Below are positions 27,191-39,301 of a DNA stretch of 64,000 nt, in pieces; within the stretch, counting starts at the first letter, position 1; the number at the start of each line of letters is the position of its first letter. The notes beneath the pieces were generated by a model. That model was given only the letters and a program-made list of their open reading frames with translations, was not told where the DNA came from and made no database searches. The stretch lies in assembly GCA_963735495.1 (NCBI GenBank), contig CAVTLG010000007.1, forward strand, positions 1 through 64,000, written 5' to 3'. This DNA comes from CAVTLG01 sp963735495. Lineage in GTDB: Bacteria > Chloroflexota > Ktedonobacteria > Ktedonobacterales > Ktedonobacteraceae. The position numbers and the translations under genes were made by a program.

Positions 27191-28285
27191 ATGACTTATC
27201 GCAGCGAAGTGGTGGGTAGCCTGCTCAGGCCCACTTATCTGGCAACAGCACGCAAACAATTTGAGGCAGGACAGCTCAGCGCAGCAGACTTCAAGGTCAT
27301 CGAAGATCAGGCGGTGAACCAGGCCATCGCGCTCCAGGAAGACATCGGTATTGATGTCATCACCGACGGAGAATTACGGCGTTATGCATTCTATGGTCAT
27401 CTGGTTGACTCGCTGGATGGCTTTGACAAACTTGGCGGTTGGGCCATTCCCTTTACCGACGAAAGCGGCGAAAAGTTGATTCTCAAACGACCGGTTGTCG
27501 TGGAGAAACTGCAATGGCGCAGAAGTATGTGCTCCGAGGAATGGGTCTATTTGCGCTCACGGCACAAAGGTCCAGGCAAGGTCACGATGCTCAGCGCACA
27601 ACAGACCGCAGCTTACTATGACGCCGAGAAATCGCGTTCCGCCTATGCCACGCGCGATGCCTACCTGGCCGACATCGTGGATTTCTCGCGCCGCGAGATC
27701 GCCGAGCTGATTCGACTGGGCTGCACCTATATTCAGATTGACGCGCCACAATATGCAGCGCTGTTTGATCCACAAATGCGCGAAGGCTATCGGCAACGCG
27801 GCAGCGATCCCGATCAACTGATGGATCAGTGCATTGAATTGGACAACGCGATTATCGATGGACACCCCGAAGTGACGTTCGCCATGCACATCTGTCGTGG
27901 TAATAATCAGAGCAAATTTTATGCCAGAGGTGACTACGAACCAATCTCACGCATCTTCACGCGGACGCACTTTCAGCGTTTCCTGCTCGAATACGACGAT
28001 GCGCGTTCCGGTGGTTTTGAGCCATTGCGTCACGTACCAGAGGACCGCTTCGTCGTCCTTGGCCTGATCACCACCAAAAAACCGCAGATGGAGACCGCCG
28101 AGGAACTACGTCAACGTATTGAAGAGGCGGCTCGCTTTGTGCCACTCGAACGCCTTGCGCTCAGCCCACAATGCGGCTTTGCTTCCACTATGGAGGGCAA
28201 CCACCTTTCTCTTGAAGACCAACACCGCAAGCTCGAACTCCTGGTAAGCGTGACACGCGATGTTTGGGGCGCTCCAGTCGCATAA
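27191..28285 (+). CDS. MetE-like (cobalamin-independent methionine synthase C-terminal family) protein
   Basis: 364 residues from ATG 27191 (GAGAGGGG upstream). This is the size of the stand-alone C-terminal half of MetE, the zinc-dependent methyltransferase TIM barrel. Features are MTYRSEVVGSLLRP, EDIGIDVITDGELRR, a zinc-ligand-like His and Cys in MHICRGNN and Cys in LSPQCGFAS. The full-length MetE N-terminal half is absent, which is normal for this subfamily (COG0620); members may methylate other thiols or use other methyl donors, so a methionine synthase claim is not made. It has no clear operon partner; the next gene downstream is on the opposite strand. Confidence 0.85.
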   Translation: MTYRSEVVGSLLRPTYLATARKQFEAGQLSAADFKVIEDQAVNQAIALQEDIGIDVITDGELRRYAFYGHLVDSLDGFDKLGGWAIPFTDESGEKLILKRPVVVEKLQWRRSMCSEEWVYLRSRHKGPGKVTMLSAQQTAAYYDAEKSRSAYATRDAYLADIVDFSRREIAELIRLGCTYIQIDAPQYAALFDPQMREGYRQRGSDPDQLMDQCIELDNAIIDGHPEVTFAMHICRGNNQSKFYARGDYEPISRIFTRTHFQRFLLEYDDARSGGFEPLRHVPEDRFVVLGLITTKKPQMETAEELRQRIEEAARFVPLERLALSPQCGFASTMEGNHLSLEDQHRKLELLVSVTRDVWGAPVA

Positions 28286-28340
28286 ATTTACAACAAACAC
28301 ACTATTTCGCTGGATTGACGCCACCCTTCAGGTTGGCTGC

Positions 28341-28439
28341 GCGTAGCGACAATCCCTTGCTGATCCGCTTGGCTGACTGCGAAGCTGTAGAAGCGCTAGC
28401 TTCGTTGCCAATCGGAATAAGGACGCGGTTGTCGTTTCC
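28341..28439 (-). repeat. 99-base dispersed repeat, copy 1
   Basis: On the reverse strand this reads GGAAACGACAACCGCGTCC to GATTGTCGCTACGC and matches 53812-53910 across all 99 bases with about eight differences. It contains a small inverted repeat (CGAAGCT ... AGCTTCG). It sits between a gene end and another gene's stop, so it behaves as an intergenic element. Confidence 0.85.
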
Positions 28440-28450
28440 AACCTGCACTT

Positions 28451-28696
28451 TTACGGATTGTCGCAATCCAGCGATTTTTCCTGAATAGTTGTCATAAGCA
28501 CAAGGGCTTGATCGCCAACAAGATCCTGCAAGCAACCACGGAGCTGACTTATCTGCTCCATGCGCGCATTGATGAAATCATGCCGTGCAGTACCAGACAT
28601 CAGCCCGGAGAAACCGTTCTGCGCGGATTCATATTCTGCTTGAATGCGCGCCTGCAGACGCGCGACTTCGCTCCCGTGTTCTTCAGTTTCTTGCAT
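28451..28696 (-). CDS. Small conserved protein of unknown function, paralogue of the 7359-7583 gene
   Basis: 81 residues from ATG 28696, chosen because AAAGGTGATG precedes it; the frame is open to 28741. It shares with the 7359 gene the spacing and residues of EVA-L, I-EYE, F-GL-GTARH-FI-ARME-IS and L-DLVGD. The protein appears to be helical and has no signal peptide. The C-terminus (EKSLDCDNP) differs from its relative. It follows the amylase gene on the same strand after a strong hairpin. Function is unknown; small families of this kind can be regulatory or stress related, but nothing in the sequence shows that. Confidence 0.72.
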   Translation of the reverse strand: MQETEEHGSEVARLQARIQAEYESAQNGFSGLMSGTARHDFINARMEQISQLRGCLQDLVGDQALVLMTTIQEKSLDCDNP

Positions 28697-28725
28697 TGGT
28701 ACATCACCTTTCTCTTGCTCTCTAA

Positions 28726-28769
28726 CCGGAGGCCAATGCACATATACAGTTGCGTGCAGTGGCCTCCGG
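28726..28769 (-). terminator. Strong hairpin between amylase gene and small gene
   Basis: A perfect ten-base stem (CCGGAGGCCA / TGGCCTCCGG) that extends with one mismatch to TGCAC / GTGCA. It lies 29 bases past the amylase stop. There is no T-run on the downstream side, so it may be a rho-independent terminator only in a loose sense or an mRNA-stabilising hairpin. Confidence 0.5.
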
Positions 28770-28797
28770 CTAAAATTCGCGTAGACGCATACTCGCG

Positions 28798-33161
<4,364 letters not shown>

Positions 33162-34625
33162 CTAGCAACGCTCGCGTGACGATAGAATGCCCATTTCTTC
33201 GCGATACTTCGTCACGGTGCGGCGGGCCATAGGGATGCCGCGTGCGGTCAGCATATGGGCCAGTTCATCATCACTGAAGCGATGCCTGGGTACTTCGGTA
33301 GCGATCAGCTCGCGCAGGATGTCCTTCACGCCCAGCGAGCTATCAAAGAAATCAGCGAGGGGCATCAAGCGGCCATTGGGCAACAAGGCGTATTTGTTGG
33401 CGATAGCCCGACTGACCGTTCCTTCGTCCAACTTCAGGCGCGCAGCGACCTCGGCGCGCGTCAGGGGACGTAGATAGCGAATGCCTTTCTCTAAAAACTC
33501 GTGATGGTAGTCCACGATGAGTTCGGCCACGCGCTTGAGGGTACGCCAGCGGCGCTGCACGCAATCAATAAAGCCATGAGCAAGATTGGCCTGGTGATGG
33601 ATATAGCGTTGCATCTCTGTGCTGTTCGTCTGGCTGTCTGCATAATAGAGCCGTTGGGTATCATAGCCACGCCTGAGGCGAAAACGATAGCGTTTCTCCT
33701 CGATCAGTTCAACCTCGTAGCCATTCTCCCCCTTCCGAATAAGCACATCCGGTCGCATATACACAGTGCCCGCCCGGCTGGCATTCATGCTGGCGCTGTA
33801 GCTATGAGCAGGGTAGGGATTGAGCGTGCTGCGAATATACTGCGCGGCCTGCCGCACTGCCTGTTCGGACACTTTCAGTTCGCGAGCGATCTCTTGAAAC
33901 TGACTTTTGCCCAGCCGATCCAGGTAGCGATCAATCAGCAGTACGGCCAGATCTTGAGCTTCTCCCAGTTCACTCAGCGCCTGCAGTTGGAGCAAGAGAC
34001 ACTCACGCAGATCACGCGCACCAATACCCAGCGGCTCCAGGGTCTGGAGCTGGCTTAGCACGTATGCCACGCGTTCCAGAGGCACCTCCAGAAGTTCGGC
34101 AACCTCTTGCAGACTGATCTCCAGGTAGCCGCGTTCATTGAGATTGCCTACCAGTTGTTCAGCAATTGGCGCATCTTCAGGGGCCAGCAACGCTTCTAGC
34201 TGCTGCTGCAACAGTTCCGACAGCGTCTGACCCATCGGGATACGCGCCATAGGATCAAACTCCTCATCGTCGTCGTTTTCCCCTGCGGCGTAGCCATCGC
34301 TGTCATACAAGCGGTCCCCACTCCACTGACCCCACTGCGGTTCCACCAGACTTCCGTCGTTATTTCCTGCTTCGTGGGTGGAGATTACCACCTCGCCTGA
34401 CTGCGCGAAACTTCCACAGGCGAGACAGTGTGCACCCCGCATAAATGCTCCACAGTAGAAGCAGACCTGTTGCTCGACAACCTCCAGGGCAGGATTCTCA
34501 ATCTGCTCCTGGGAGACTGCATGTTCCAACTCGTCCGCTGAAAGATGAAGTATCGTACTAGCAGTGACCATACGAGCGGAAACCCACAATGTATGATCGA
34601 GTTTGGGAGTTGGCTCTAAGCGCAT
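33162..34625 (-). CDS. rpoN: RNA polymerase sigma-54 factor with zinc-ribbon-like insertion
   Basis: 487 residues from ATG 34625 (AAGGGGAAG upstream). Region I is present (LEPTPKLDHTLWVSARMVTASTILHLSADELEHAV...ENPALEVVE), then a core-binding domain (LLQQQLEAL..., NLNERGYLEISLQEVAELL), and the C-terminal DNA-binding part with RpoN box ARRTVTKYREEMGI. RpoN directs polymerase to -24/-12 promoters and needs an AAA+ activator. Residues 55-70 (CFYCGAFMRGAHCLACG) form a C-x2-C...C-x2-C zinc-ribbon-like insertion after region I that is not part of standard RpoN. A LevR-type activator and a matching promoter lie within 6 kb, so this is probably a local regulon. Confidence 0.93.
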   Translation of the reverse strand: MRLEPTPKLDHTLWVSARMVTASTILHLSADELEHAVSQEQIENPALEVVEQQVCFYCGAFMRGAHCLACGSFAQSGEVVISTHEAGNNDGSLVEPQWGQWSGDRLYDSDGYAAGENDDDEEFDPMARIPMGQTLSELLQQQLEALLAPEDAPIAEQLVGNLNERGYLEISLQEVAELLEVPLERVAYVLSQLQTLEPLGIGARDLRECLLLQLQALSELGEAQDLAVLLIDRYLDRLGKSQFQEIARELKVSEQAVRQAAQYIRSTLNPYPAHSYSASMNASRAGTVYMRPDVLIRKGENGYEVELIEEKRYRFRLRRGYDTQRLYYADSQTNSTEMQRYIHHQANLAHGFIDCVQRRWRTLKRVAELIVDYHHEFLEKGIRYLRPLTRAEVAARLKLDEGTVSRAIANKYALLPNGRLMPLADFFDSSLGVKDILRELIATEVPRHRFSDDELAHMLTARGIPMARRTVTKYREEMGILSSRERC

Positions 34626-34871
34626 ATGCTTCCCCTTTACCTGAAACAGCGGCTCCATCCATCGTCGATGCAGCAAAGCTACGGCAGCTATTGCCTGCTG
34701 TTCGCAAAAGAGACCTGTTCTTAAAAATACAGCGCTAGCGTCTCCTCCAGCGTTGTCTTCGCCCAATGGCCCTGCTGGACGACGCTACGCTTTCCTTCAC
34801 CAATATGCCAGAATTATTGTAACGCGCTTTTCTCTACAAAGTCAATTGGCAGTGCCTGATACTCGTAGGCA

Positions 34872-35375
34872 TTACGGCCTCTGCAGCATCTTCTTCTGCC
34901 AGTGTAAGTCAGCCCGGATCTGTGCGGAGGTTTTGTGGTGAAAATGCCGGATATCCTCCCGCACATGCTCGTTGTAAGAGTCCCACGCGTCGAGATGACC
35001 AAGTAGCAGGTGATGCTCTCTCCTCCTGGCTTCACACAGCGTGATCAGGTTCTGTGGGTCAAGCTCCAGGTGAGGATGAAGATGGAAGGGTTTAATGTGA
35101 TGAACTTGCAGTTTTTTGCCTTTGTACCCACAGGCCACACACGCAGGCTCACGCAGTCGATGCTCCATGGCTACTCTGGGCCACTCGGGACTGCGTTCAT
35201 GCCCATGCTGCCTGGCTACGTGTGCTCCATGATCCATCTTCCTTTGCGAACCATAGCCCTTTTTGAGCAACCTTTTCCTCAGATGATGTGCCTTCCTCGT
35301 GGGCCGCAAGAGCGCGCTCCCTACGATGAGCACCACCACTACCACCAGGAGTATAACTAGCAACGAGGTATTCAT
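34872..35375 (-). CDS. Membrane-anchored HNH endonuclease-like protein
   Basis: 167 residues from ATG 35375 with GAAGAGAT just upstream. Residues 5-23 are a strongly hydrophobic segment, giving a single N-terminal anchor. After a basic linker, the HNH domain shows C79-x2-C82 (PACVACG), His92-His93 (LQVHHIKP), Asn109 (DPQNLITLC) and His121-122. The second zinc knuckle of the usual C-x2-C...C-x2-C set is incomplete (C114 is present but its partner is replaced by Arg). HNH domains cut DNA in restriction, homing and phage-related systems; why this one is tethered to the membrane is unclear, DNA uptake or surface defence being guesses. It lies between rpoN and levR, divergent from levR. Confidence 0.8.
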   Translation of the reverse strand: MNTSLLVILLVVVVVLIVGSALLRPTRKAHHLRKRLLKKGYGSQRKMDHGAHVARQHGHERSPEWPRVAMEHRLREPACVACGYKGKKLQVHHIKPFHLHPHLELDPQNLITLCEARRREHHLLLGHLDAWDSYNEHVREDIRHFHHKTSAQIRADLHWQKKMLQRP

Positions 35376-35689
35376 ATCTCTTCTTTCTCTGTTAGAAACA
35401 ACAACTTTACATCAGATTTTATAGCTCTTCTGAGCACAGTAGTCAATGATCAGTTTACTGAAAAGCATATCCAATTGAGCAAAAAAAAACAATCCCTGTA
35501 GGAGATAGTATTTTTACGGCAAGAGCCGATATTTCCTCTGCTTTCTTTTCGCAGGAGAAGATCTGTCGCTTTAGGAGAAACCATTGATATCAGAAGCCAG
35601 ATATGTTATCGTAACTTGTCCCCCAAACTCAAGTATGCTAAACTGATTTCAAGTAACCATGGAAGGTTTCATGCAGAAGGGATCTCGCC
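35376..35689. other. Divergent intergenic region before levR-like gene
   Basis: About 310 AT-rich bases that must include the promoters of the HNH and levR-like genes. No -24/-12 motif or operator was recognised here. A ribosome site AGAAGGGA precedes the GTG start at 35690. Confidence 0.4.
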
Positions 35690-37597
35690 GTGCTCCGCAA
35701 AGATCGAGTTCTTGACGCATTACGTTCTTTATGCGCACAGCAGCCAGTACAACAGAACATATGGGATCAGCGCACAGGGATCAGCGCAGAAGAAATAGCC
35801 GAGGCAGCTAAAATTGATCGCACCAACGCTAGCCGGGATCTAAATCAGCTGGTACAAGAAGGGAAGGTCGAACGTATTCCTGGCCGCCCGGTCCTTTTTG
35901 TGGTGAAAATAGCAACGCAACCATTGCGCGAAAGCCATACAGAGGCGCTTCCCGAGCACACCACCAATCACCATACCGGGCAGTCTCAGCAGACCACTCA
36001 CACGCCAGATGCTCCCCCACGCGTCATTCAGGAACCAGGGAAACCGCCCACGGTCGAGGCTTCCATCCAGGTTGGTCTGATCGCGACGAGCTTTGAAACC
36101 TTGATCGGCAGCGATGAAGGTCTGAAGGTGGCCATTCTCCAGGCCAAGGCCGCCATGCTGTATCCACCACGTGGACTACATACCTTGCTTTCTGGTCCCA
36201 GCGGCGTGGGCAAAACGACGTTCGCGCGCCTGATGCACACCTTTGCAGTGGAGATGCAGGCGTTACCAGCCGACGCGCCGTTTATTAGTTTCAACTGCGC
36301 GGATTACGCCGGGAATCCACAGTTACTGATGGCTCATCTCTTTGGCGTCGTACGCGGTGCCTACACTGGCGCAGATCGTGATCGCGAGGGGCTGGTTGAA
36401 CAAGCACATCGCGGCATTCTTTTTCTGGATGAAGTGCATCGCCTGCCACCAGAGGGTCAGGAGATGCTTTTTTATCTCATCGACCGCGAGCGCTTCCGAC
36501 GCATGGGCGACGTGCGTGAGCGTCAATCGTCGCTGCTGCTGCTGGCGGCTACTACCGAAGATCCGGCAACGGCATTGCTGCCAACATTTCGTCGCCGCAT
36601 ACCCATGACCATCGCGTTGCCGGGTCTGCGTGAACGCACCCCCATGGAGCGCTATGCCTTATTGCGCGCCTTCTTCACCACCGAGTGCAGCAGCATCGGC
36701 AGCAATATCCGCGTTGATGCGCAGGTTTTGCGCGCCTTGCTCTTCTATGAATGCATTGGCAATATCGGCCAATTACGGACCGACGTGCAACTGACCTGCG
36801 CGCGTGCTTATCTGGAATATCGCACAAACAATCTGCCAGAATTGCATGTGCACCTGGGTACCTTGCCAGAGCACGTGCGTCACGGCCTGCTGCGTACCGC
36901 CGAATTACAGCACGATGTTGATGACGTATTGCCTTTCCTGGAGACCGCCCATGTTTTTACTCCCACCGGTCTCAGCCTGGACTTCGTCGGGGAGTCCGTG
37001 CAGGATCTTTATGACATGATTGGCAAGGATCTGAATCATCTGCGCAACAATGGCCTGCCGGAGAACGAGATCAATCGACTCTTGCATCTAGATATTCAAC
37101 ACTATTTCCAGCGCTTTGCCAGCGAGGTTGGCGATGAAAAGCTAGACGCACCGGCTGAGCTGGTAGATGAACGTATCGCGGCCATCTGTACGCAGATTGC
37201 CAGATACGCGGAGAAGCGCCTGGGCCGTACATTCCCCGATAAACTGAGCCTGGTGCTGGCCATGCACCTGACCAGCACACTTGAACACTTGAAGCAAAGG
37301 CAACAGATCCCTCTACCAGCATTCCAGTCGATGCGCGGAACGTATCCAATTGAGTATGAGATTGCCCGCGAAGCCCTGCTGCAATTCCGCTCTGCCCTGG
37401 GGGTCACGTTGCCCGAGAGCGAGACAGATGTGCTGACCGTCCTGCTGGCAAACGCCGAGACGCTCCTGAGCAGCGAACAAGCGACGGTGGGCATCGTCGT
37501 AGCAACGTATGGACGTGGTATCGCTATGGGACTGGCCGACCTGGCCAATACCCTGGTGGGCGTGAACTTTGTGCGCTGGGTTCGAGCTGACACTTGA
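35690..37597 (+). CDS. LevR-type sigma-54 activator, N-terminal part (frameshifted gene)
   Basis: 635 residues from GTG 35690. Order: winged-helix DNA-binding domain (residues 5-70, AEEIAEAAKIDRTNASRDL), linker, AAA+ domain with Walker A GPSGVGKT, the sigma-54 contact loop GAYTGA and Walker B GILFLDEVH, then PRD1 (about 420-580) and the start of an EIIA-Man-like domain (TVGIVVATYGRGIAMGLADLANTLVG). In true EIIA domains the motif has a phosphorylatable His (HGxGxA type); here Tyr stands in its place. The frame ends at GVNFVRWVRADT. The remaining domains continue in the next frame, so a 1-base change near 37580 (three G's; one fewer gives VRWFELTLEQ) breaks the gene. It would activate PTS genes in response to sugar phosphorylation state. 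Confidence 0.85.
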   Translation: MLRKDRVLDALRSLCAQQPVQQNIWDQRTGISAEEIAEAAKIDRTNASRDLNQLVQEGKVERIPGRPVLFVVKIATQPLRESHTEALPEHTTNHHTGQSQQTTHTPDAPPRVIQEPGKPPTVEASIQVGLIATSFETLIGSDEGLKVAILQAKAAMLYPPRGLHTLLSGPSGVGKTTFARLMHTFAVEMQALPADAPFISFNCADYAGNPQLLMAHLFGVVRGAYTGADRDREGLVEQAHRGILFLDEVHRLPPEGQEMLFYLIDRERFRRMGDVRERQSSLLLLAATTEDPATALLPTFRRRIPMTIALPGLRERTPMERYALLRAFFTTECSSIGSNIRVDAQVLRALLFYECIGNIGQLRTDVQLTCARAYLEYRTNNLPELHVHLGTLPEHVRHGLLRTAELQHDVDDVLPFLETAHVFTPTGLSLDFVGESVQDLYDMIGKDLNHLRNNGLPENEINRLLHLDIQHYFQRFASEVGDEKLDAPAELVDERIAAICTQIARYAEKRLGRTFPDKLSLVLAMHLTSTLEHLKQRQQIPLPAFQSMRGTYPIEYEIAREALLQFRSALGVTLPESETDVLTVLLANAETLLSSEQATVGIVVATYGRGIAMGLADLANTLVGVNFVRWVRADT

Positions 37598-38750
37598 GCA
37601 GTCACCCGAAGAACTGCTGTCCCAGGTGATTCGCTGGGTGCGCGCCGCCGATCAAGGAGGCGGAGTACTGCTGCTCGTGGATTTCCCCTCACTGCTCTGC
37701 CTGGAAGAAATGGTGACGCTGCAAGCCAATGTCCAGGTACGCACGATTGTCGCCGTTTCTGCGCCACTGCTGATTGAAGCAGTGCAGCAAGCCCAACACT
37801 CACGACAAATCACGCTCGACCAGTTGGCAACCGATCTGCTAGCACGTTCGGCACATGAACGTTTCAAAGCCAGTCCCAGCGCGATAGACCCGACACGTGA
37901 GCAGGATAGCATGCATGTCAGGGAAGAGAGCGTCCACTATGATACTGACTTCGCAACTGACTATGACGCAAAATATACGCCACGGGTCATCCTCTCGGTT
38001 TGTTTGACCGGCTTTGGCAGTGCTGCGAAAATCGCCGAATTGATTCACGAGCACCTGCCGGGACTGGACAAGCGGGGCGTCGAGATTATTTGCATGGACA
38101 TTAGCCTCTCCAGCAAAACCGAGACCGATATCCAACGCCTGGTGGGCAATCGACAGGTGGTGGCCGTTGTCGGCACCATCAATCCCCATCTGGAGAGTTA
38201 TCCCTTTATTGCCCTCACCGATTTTCTCTTCGGCGACGGTATCACCCGCCTGCGCACACTGCTGGGAAATACGCTGATTGATCCTGCCCTGCTACATCCA
38301 TCCTCACTGGAGCAGAAGCCTGTAGAGTCGGCGCAAAATTTGACCTTTGTGCGGCGCAGCGAATTAATGCAAGAGATCGCTACGACCCTCAGTCAGCGCA
38401 TGCTTTTCCTCAACCCTATCCGCATCATGCCCTTGATTGAAAAGATGATCGAATTGATAGAGGTCGAGGTAGGAGAAACCTTTGACTTCGACGTCCTGGC
38501 AGGACTGATTCTGCATCTGGCCTGCATTCTTGAGCGTGACACACAGCCCCGTGGCATGCTTGTCAGCGCGCTGGTTCGCCAACAAGTTGAGCAGTTATTT
38601 GCGCGCGAACTGAGCATTTGTCGGCGCGCACTCCACATCCTCAGCACACAAATTGCACGCACACTTCCCGATGAAGAGGCATATAATATAGTCGGGATTC
38701 TCAGGCAGGTTGATATTTTCGCCGTTGATGGCGAACAGGAAGTGTTGTAA
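37569..38750 (+). CDS. LevR-type activator, C-terminal part (EIIB-like and PRD2)
   Basis: Open from 37569 to 38750, overlapping the previous frame by 29 bases. It resumes the EIIA-like domain (FELTLEQSPEELLSQVIRWV...VLLLVDFPSLLCLE), then an EIIB-Gat-like segment with a candidate phosphocysteine (VCLTGFGSAAKIAELIHEHL) and PRD2 (MLFLNPIRIMPLIEKMIELIEVEVGETF). No good ribosome site precedes the TTG at 37569, so independent translation is unlikely. Both halves are otherwise intact, suggesting a recent mutation, a sequencing error, or less likely a programmed frameshift. Full-length fusion would be about 1015 residues, near LevR size. Confidence 0.83.
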   Translation: MCAGFELTLEQSPEELLSQVIRWVRAADQGGGVLLLVDFPSLLCLEEMVTLQANVQVRTIVAVSAPLLIEAVQQAQHSRQITLDQLATDLLARSAHERFKASPSAIDPTREQDSMHVREESVHYDTDFATDYDAKYTPRVILSVCLTGFGSAAKIAELIHEHLPGLDKRGVEIICMDISLSSKTETDIQRLVGNRQVVAVVGTINPHLESYPFIALTDFLFGDGITRLRTLLGNTLIDPALLHPSSLEQKPVESAQNLTFVRRSELMQEIATTLSQRMLFLNPIRIMPLIEKMIELIEVEVGETFDFDVLAGLILHLACILERDTQPRGMLVSALVRQQVEQLFARELSICRRALHILSTQIARTLPDEEAYNIVGILRQVDIFAVDGEQEVL

Positions 38751-38856
38751 GCTCGTCGATCAGCATTTCTTGCCGTATCTTTGTTCCCTATACTATTTCA
38801 TCCTGCTTTGCTTTTACAGTGCTATTGCATGTGTGCTATGTGTGCTACACAGATTA

Positions 38857-38871
38857 TGGCATGATTCTTGC
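38857..38871 (+). promoter_or_regulatory. Sigma-54 (-24/-12) promoter upstream of PTS genes
   Basis: The sequence TGGCATGATTCTTGC matches the TGGCAC/T-G-N4-TTGC consensus, with GG and GC elements separated by exactly ten bases. It lies about 100 bases upstream of the EIIB start and 100 bases after the levR-like gene. The start of transcription is expected near 38883. Direct and inverted TGTG/CACA bits at 38829-38851 could be part of an activator site. Confidence 0.78.
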
Positions 38872-38968
38872 CATAAAAGATAGTGTACCCGGCGAGTTTC
38901 GCTCGAAGCTCGGGAAGAACACACCTTCCTATGGGGCGAAGCTCGTTGAGGGGGAGTTGTTAACTACT

Positions 38969-39301
38969 ATGCTACGAGTGTTAATTGTTTGCAGTTGGGG
39001 GATGTCTACAAGCATGCTGGTGGACAGTATGCTTGAGGCGGCGGCGGCGGCACAGTATGAACTACAAGTAGAGGCATTGAGTGCAGGCGAATATGCAGCG
39101 AAGGTCGATGATTGCGATGTGGTGTTGATCGCGCCGCAGATTCGGCATTTGCGCAAGAGTATAGAGAAACTTGCTCTTTCAGTAGGCAAGCCGGTTGCGA
39201 TGATTGAACCATTTTATTACGCAACGATGAACGGGCAGGCCGTTCTGAAGCAGGTTTTGTCCCTGGTCACTAACACGCAGAAAGACGATGAGCAGACATG
39301 A
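38969..39301 (+). CDS. PTS EIIB component, lactose/cellobiose type
   Basis: 110 residues from ATG 38969, placed at MLRVLIVCSWGMSTSML; an earlier in-frame opening to 38819 overlaps the promoter and is not credible. The phosphocysteine is Cys8 in VCSWGMSTS, as in the cellobiose/lactose EIIB family, which passes phosphate from EIIA to the incoming sugar. GAGGGGGA lies upstream. Its stop overlaps the EIIC start by four bases (ATGA), so the two are translationally coupled. No EIIA, HPr or EI is present in the window, so the phosphate donor must be encoded elsewhere. Confidence 0.88.
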   Translation: MLRVLIVCSWGMSTSMLVDSMLEAAAAAQYELQVEALSAGEYAAKVDDCDVVLIAPQIRHLRKSIEKLALSVGKPVAMIEPFYYATMNGQAVLKQVLSLVTNTQKDDEQT

